Below are positions 63,835 through 64,000 of a DNA stretch of 64,000 nucleotides, one piece after another. Below the pieces are notes generated by a model. The model was not told the DNA's origin. It worked only from the letters and a program-made list of their open reading frames with translations, and searched no databases. This DNA is from Amycolatopsis nivea (lineage in GTDB: Bacteria; Actinomycetota; Actinomycetes; Mycobacteriales; Pseudonocardiaceae), in assembly GCF_004522235.1 (NCBI RefSeq), contig NZ_SDLT01000032.1:54913-118912 (forward strand), in the 5' to 3' direction. The position numbers were made by a program, and so were the translations under genes. Numbering within the stretch: the stretch's first letter is position 1; each line of letters opens with the position of its first letter.

Positions 63835-64000
63835 GCACATGCCGCCCTGGGGGTTGGCTCGGCCTCGGCCGGGGCGGAGATGTGCAGCCTGGTCGGGCGG
63901 AGATGCGCAGCCTTGGACCGGGCGCCGTGACCGCCGAGGCTGAGATGTGCGGCATTTGGTGGGATTGACCCGTTTTGACGGACAGGGTCGTTGAGGTGTG
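63835..64000. other. gene-free right edge
   Basis: No gene is supported. A GCGGAGATG(T/C)GCAGCC word occurs twice and a GGCTGAGATGTGCGGC variant once (63876-63955), a short direct repeat of unknown meaning. Confidence 0.5.

Noticed and set aside
1..64000. Insertion sequences, prophage, tRNA or rRNA genes
   Set aside because: No transposase, integrase or phage frame and no recognisable tRNA cloverleaf or rRNA segment was found on reading both strands; a tRNA-finding program would settle the RNA part.

Overview
The window is high-GC actinobacterial chromosome. GTG starts, likely leaderless promoters, ATGA/GTGA gene overlaps, an EspG-type ESX (type VII secretion) locus, a furA-katG pair, a ClgR-like regulator, a bacterial NHEJ LigD and an MptB-type mannosyltransferase all point to the Pseudonocardiaceae. 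Amycolatopsis is my best guess; the recurring long GTGAAGGG/GTGAGGGG intergenic palindromes fit that impression, but no marker gene settles genus or species. There are no rRNA or tRNA genes, no transposase, phage genes or CRISPR array that I can see.

Layout. 0-5 kb: the start of a BTAD regulator leaving the left edge, a TetR gene, kynureninase, and a divergent amino-acid permease plus metallo-hydrolase. 5-15 kb: a membrane/coiled-coil pair, acetyltransferases, an XRE-cupin regulator, an MFS exporter whose end runs antisense into a LigD polymerase gene, a MarR/azoreductase pair, an ArsC-like protein, a TauE exporter and an AraC regulator. 15-26 kb: an alpha/beta hydrolase, membrane proteins, a two-component system followed by a 1.2 kb repeat region (a dispersed palindromic element, a 30-bp minisatellite and five 137-bp tandem units), then an SDR, a CPBP protease and a second two-component system in which the ATPase domain of the kinase has been duplicated twice in tandem. 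26-36.9 kb: TetR genes, a DUF574 methyltransferase, furA-katG, a secreted papain-like protease, a TlpA-like lipoprotein, and a third two-component system whose response regulator carries a second, SARP-type output module. 36.9-40.8 kb: a tightly coupled six-gene ESX substrate/chaperone operon on the minus strand. 41-54 kb: a PadR-controlled glucanase-like protein, a SodC-like protein, MptB, a HAD enzyme, a ClpP pair (one lacking the catalytic serine) with a ClgR-like regulator, a PLP decarboxylase, an MFS exporter, and a secreted hydrolase with its TetR. 54.2-54.8 kb: a second copy of the composite repeat region. 54.8-60.9 kb: a six-gene catabolic operon. 60.9-64 kb: a repeat-rich spacer, an MFS exporter and an aldo/keto reductase.

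How the genes may work together. The most coherent unit is 52.3-60.9 kb. A secreted hydrolase, a TetR regulator and a six-gene operon (acyl-AMP/CoA ligase, salicylyl-CoA-hydroxylase-like flavoprotein, maleate isomerase, VOC dioxygenase-like protein, unknown 84-aa protein, alpha/beta hydrolase) share two closely related 18-bp palindromes, GTGTCGA-N7-GACAC type, at the hydrolase promoter and the operon promoter. I infer a regulon that degrades an aromatic or heteroaromatic carboxylic acid through a CoA thioester and ends in maleate to fumarate. The intergenic repeats are the second unusual feature: three copies of a 24-bp-stem hairpin element sit just 3' of same-strand genes and show paired, compensatory stem changes.
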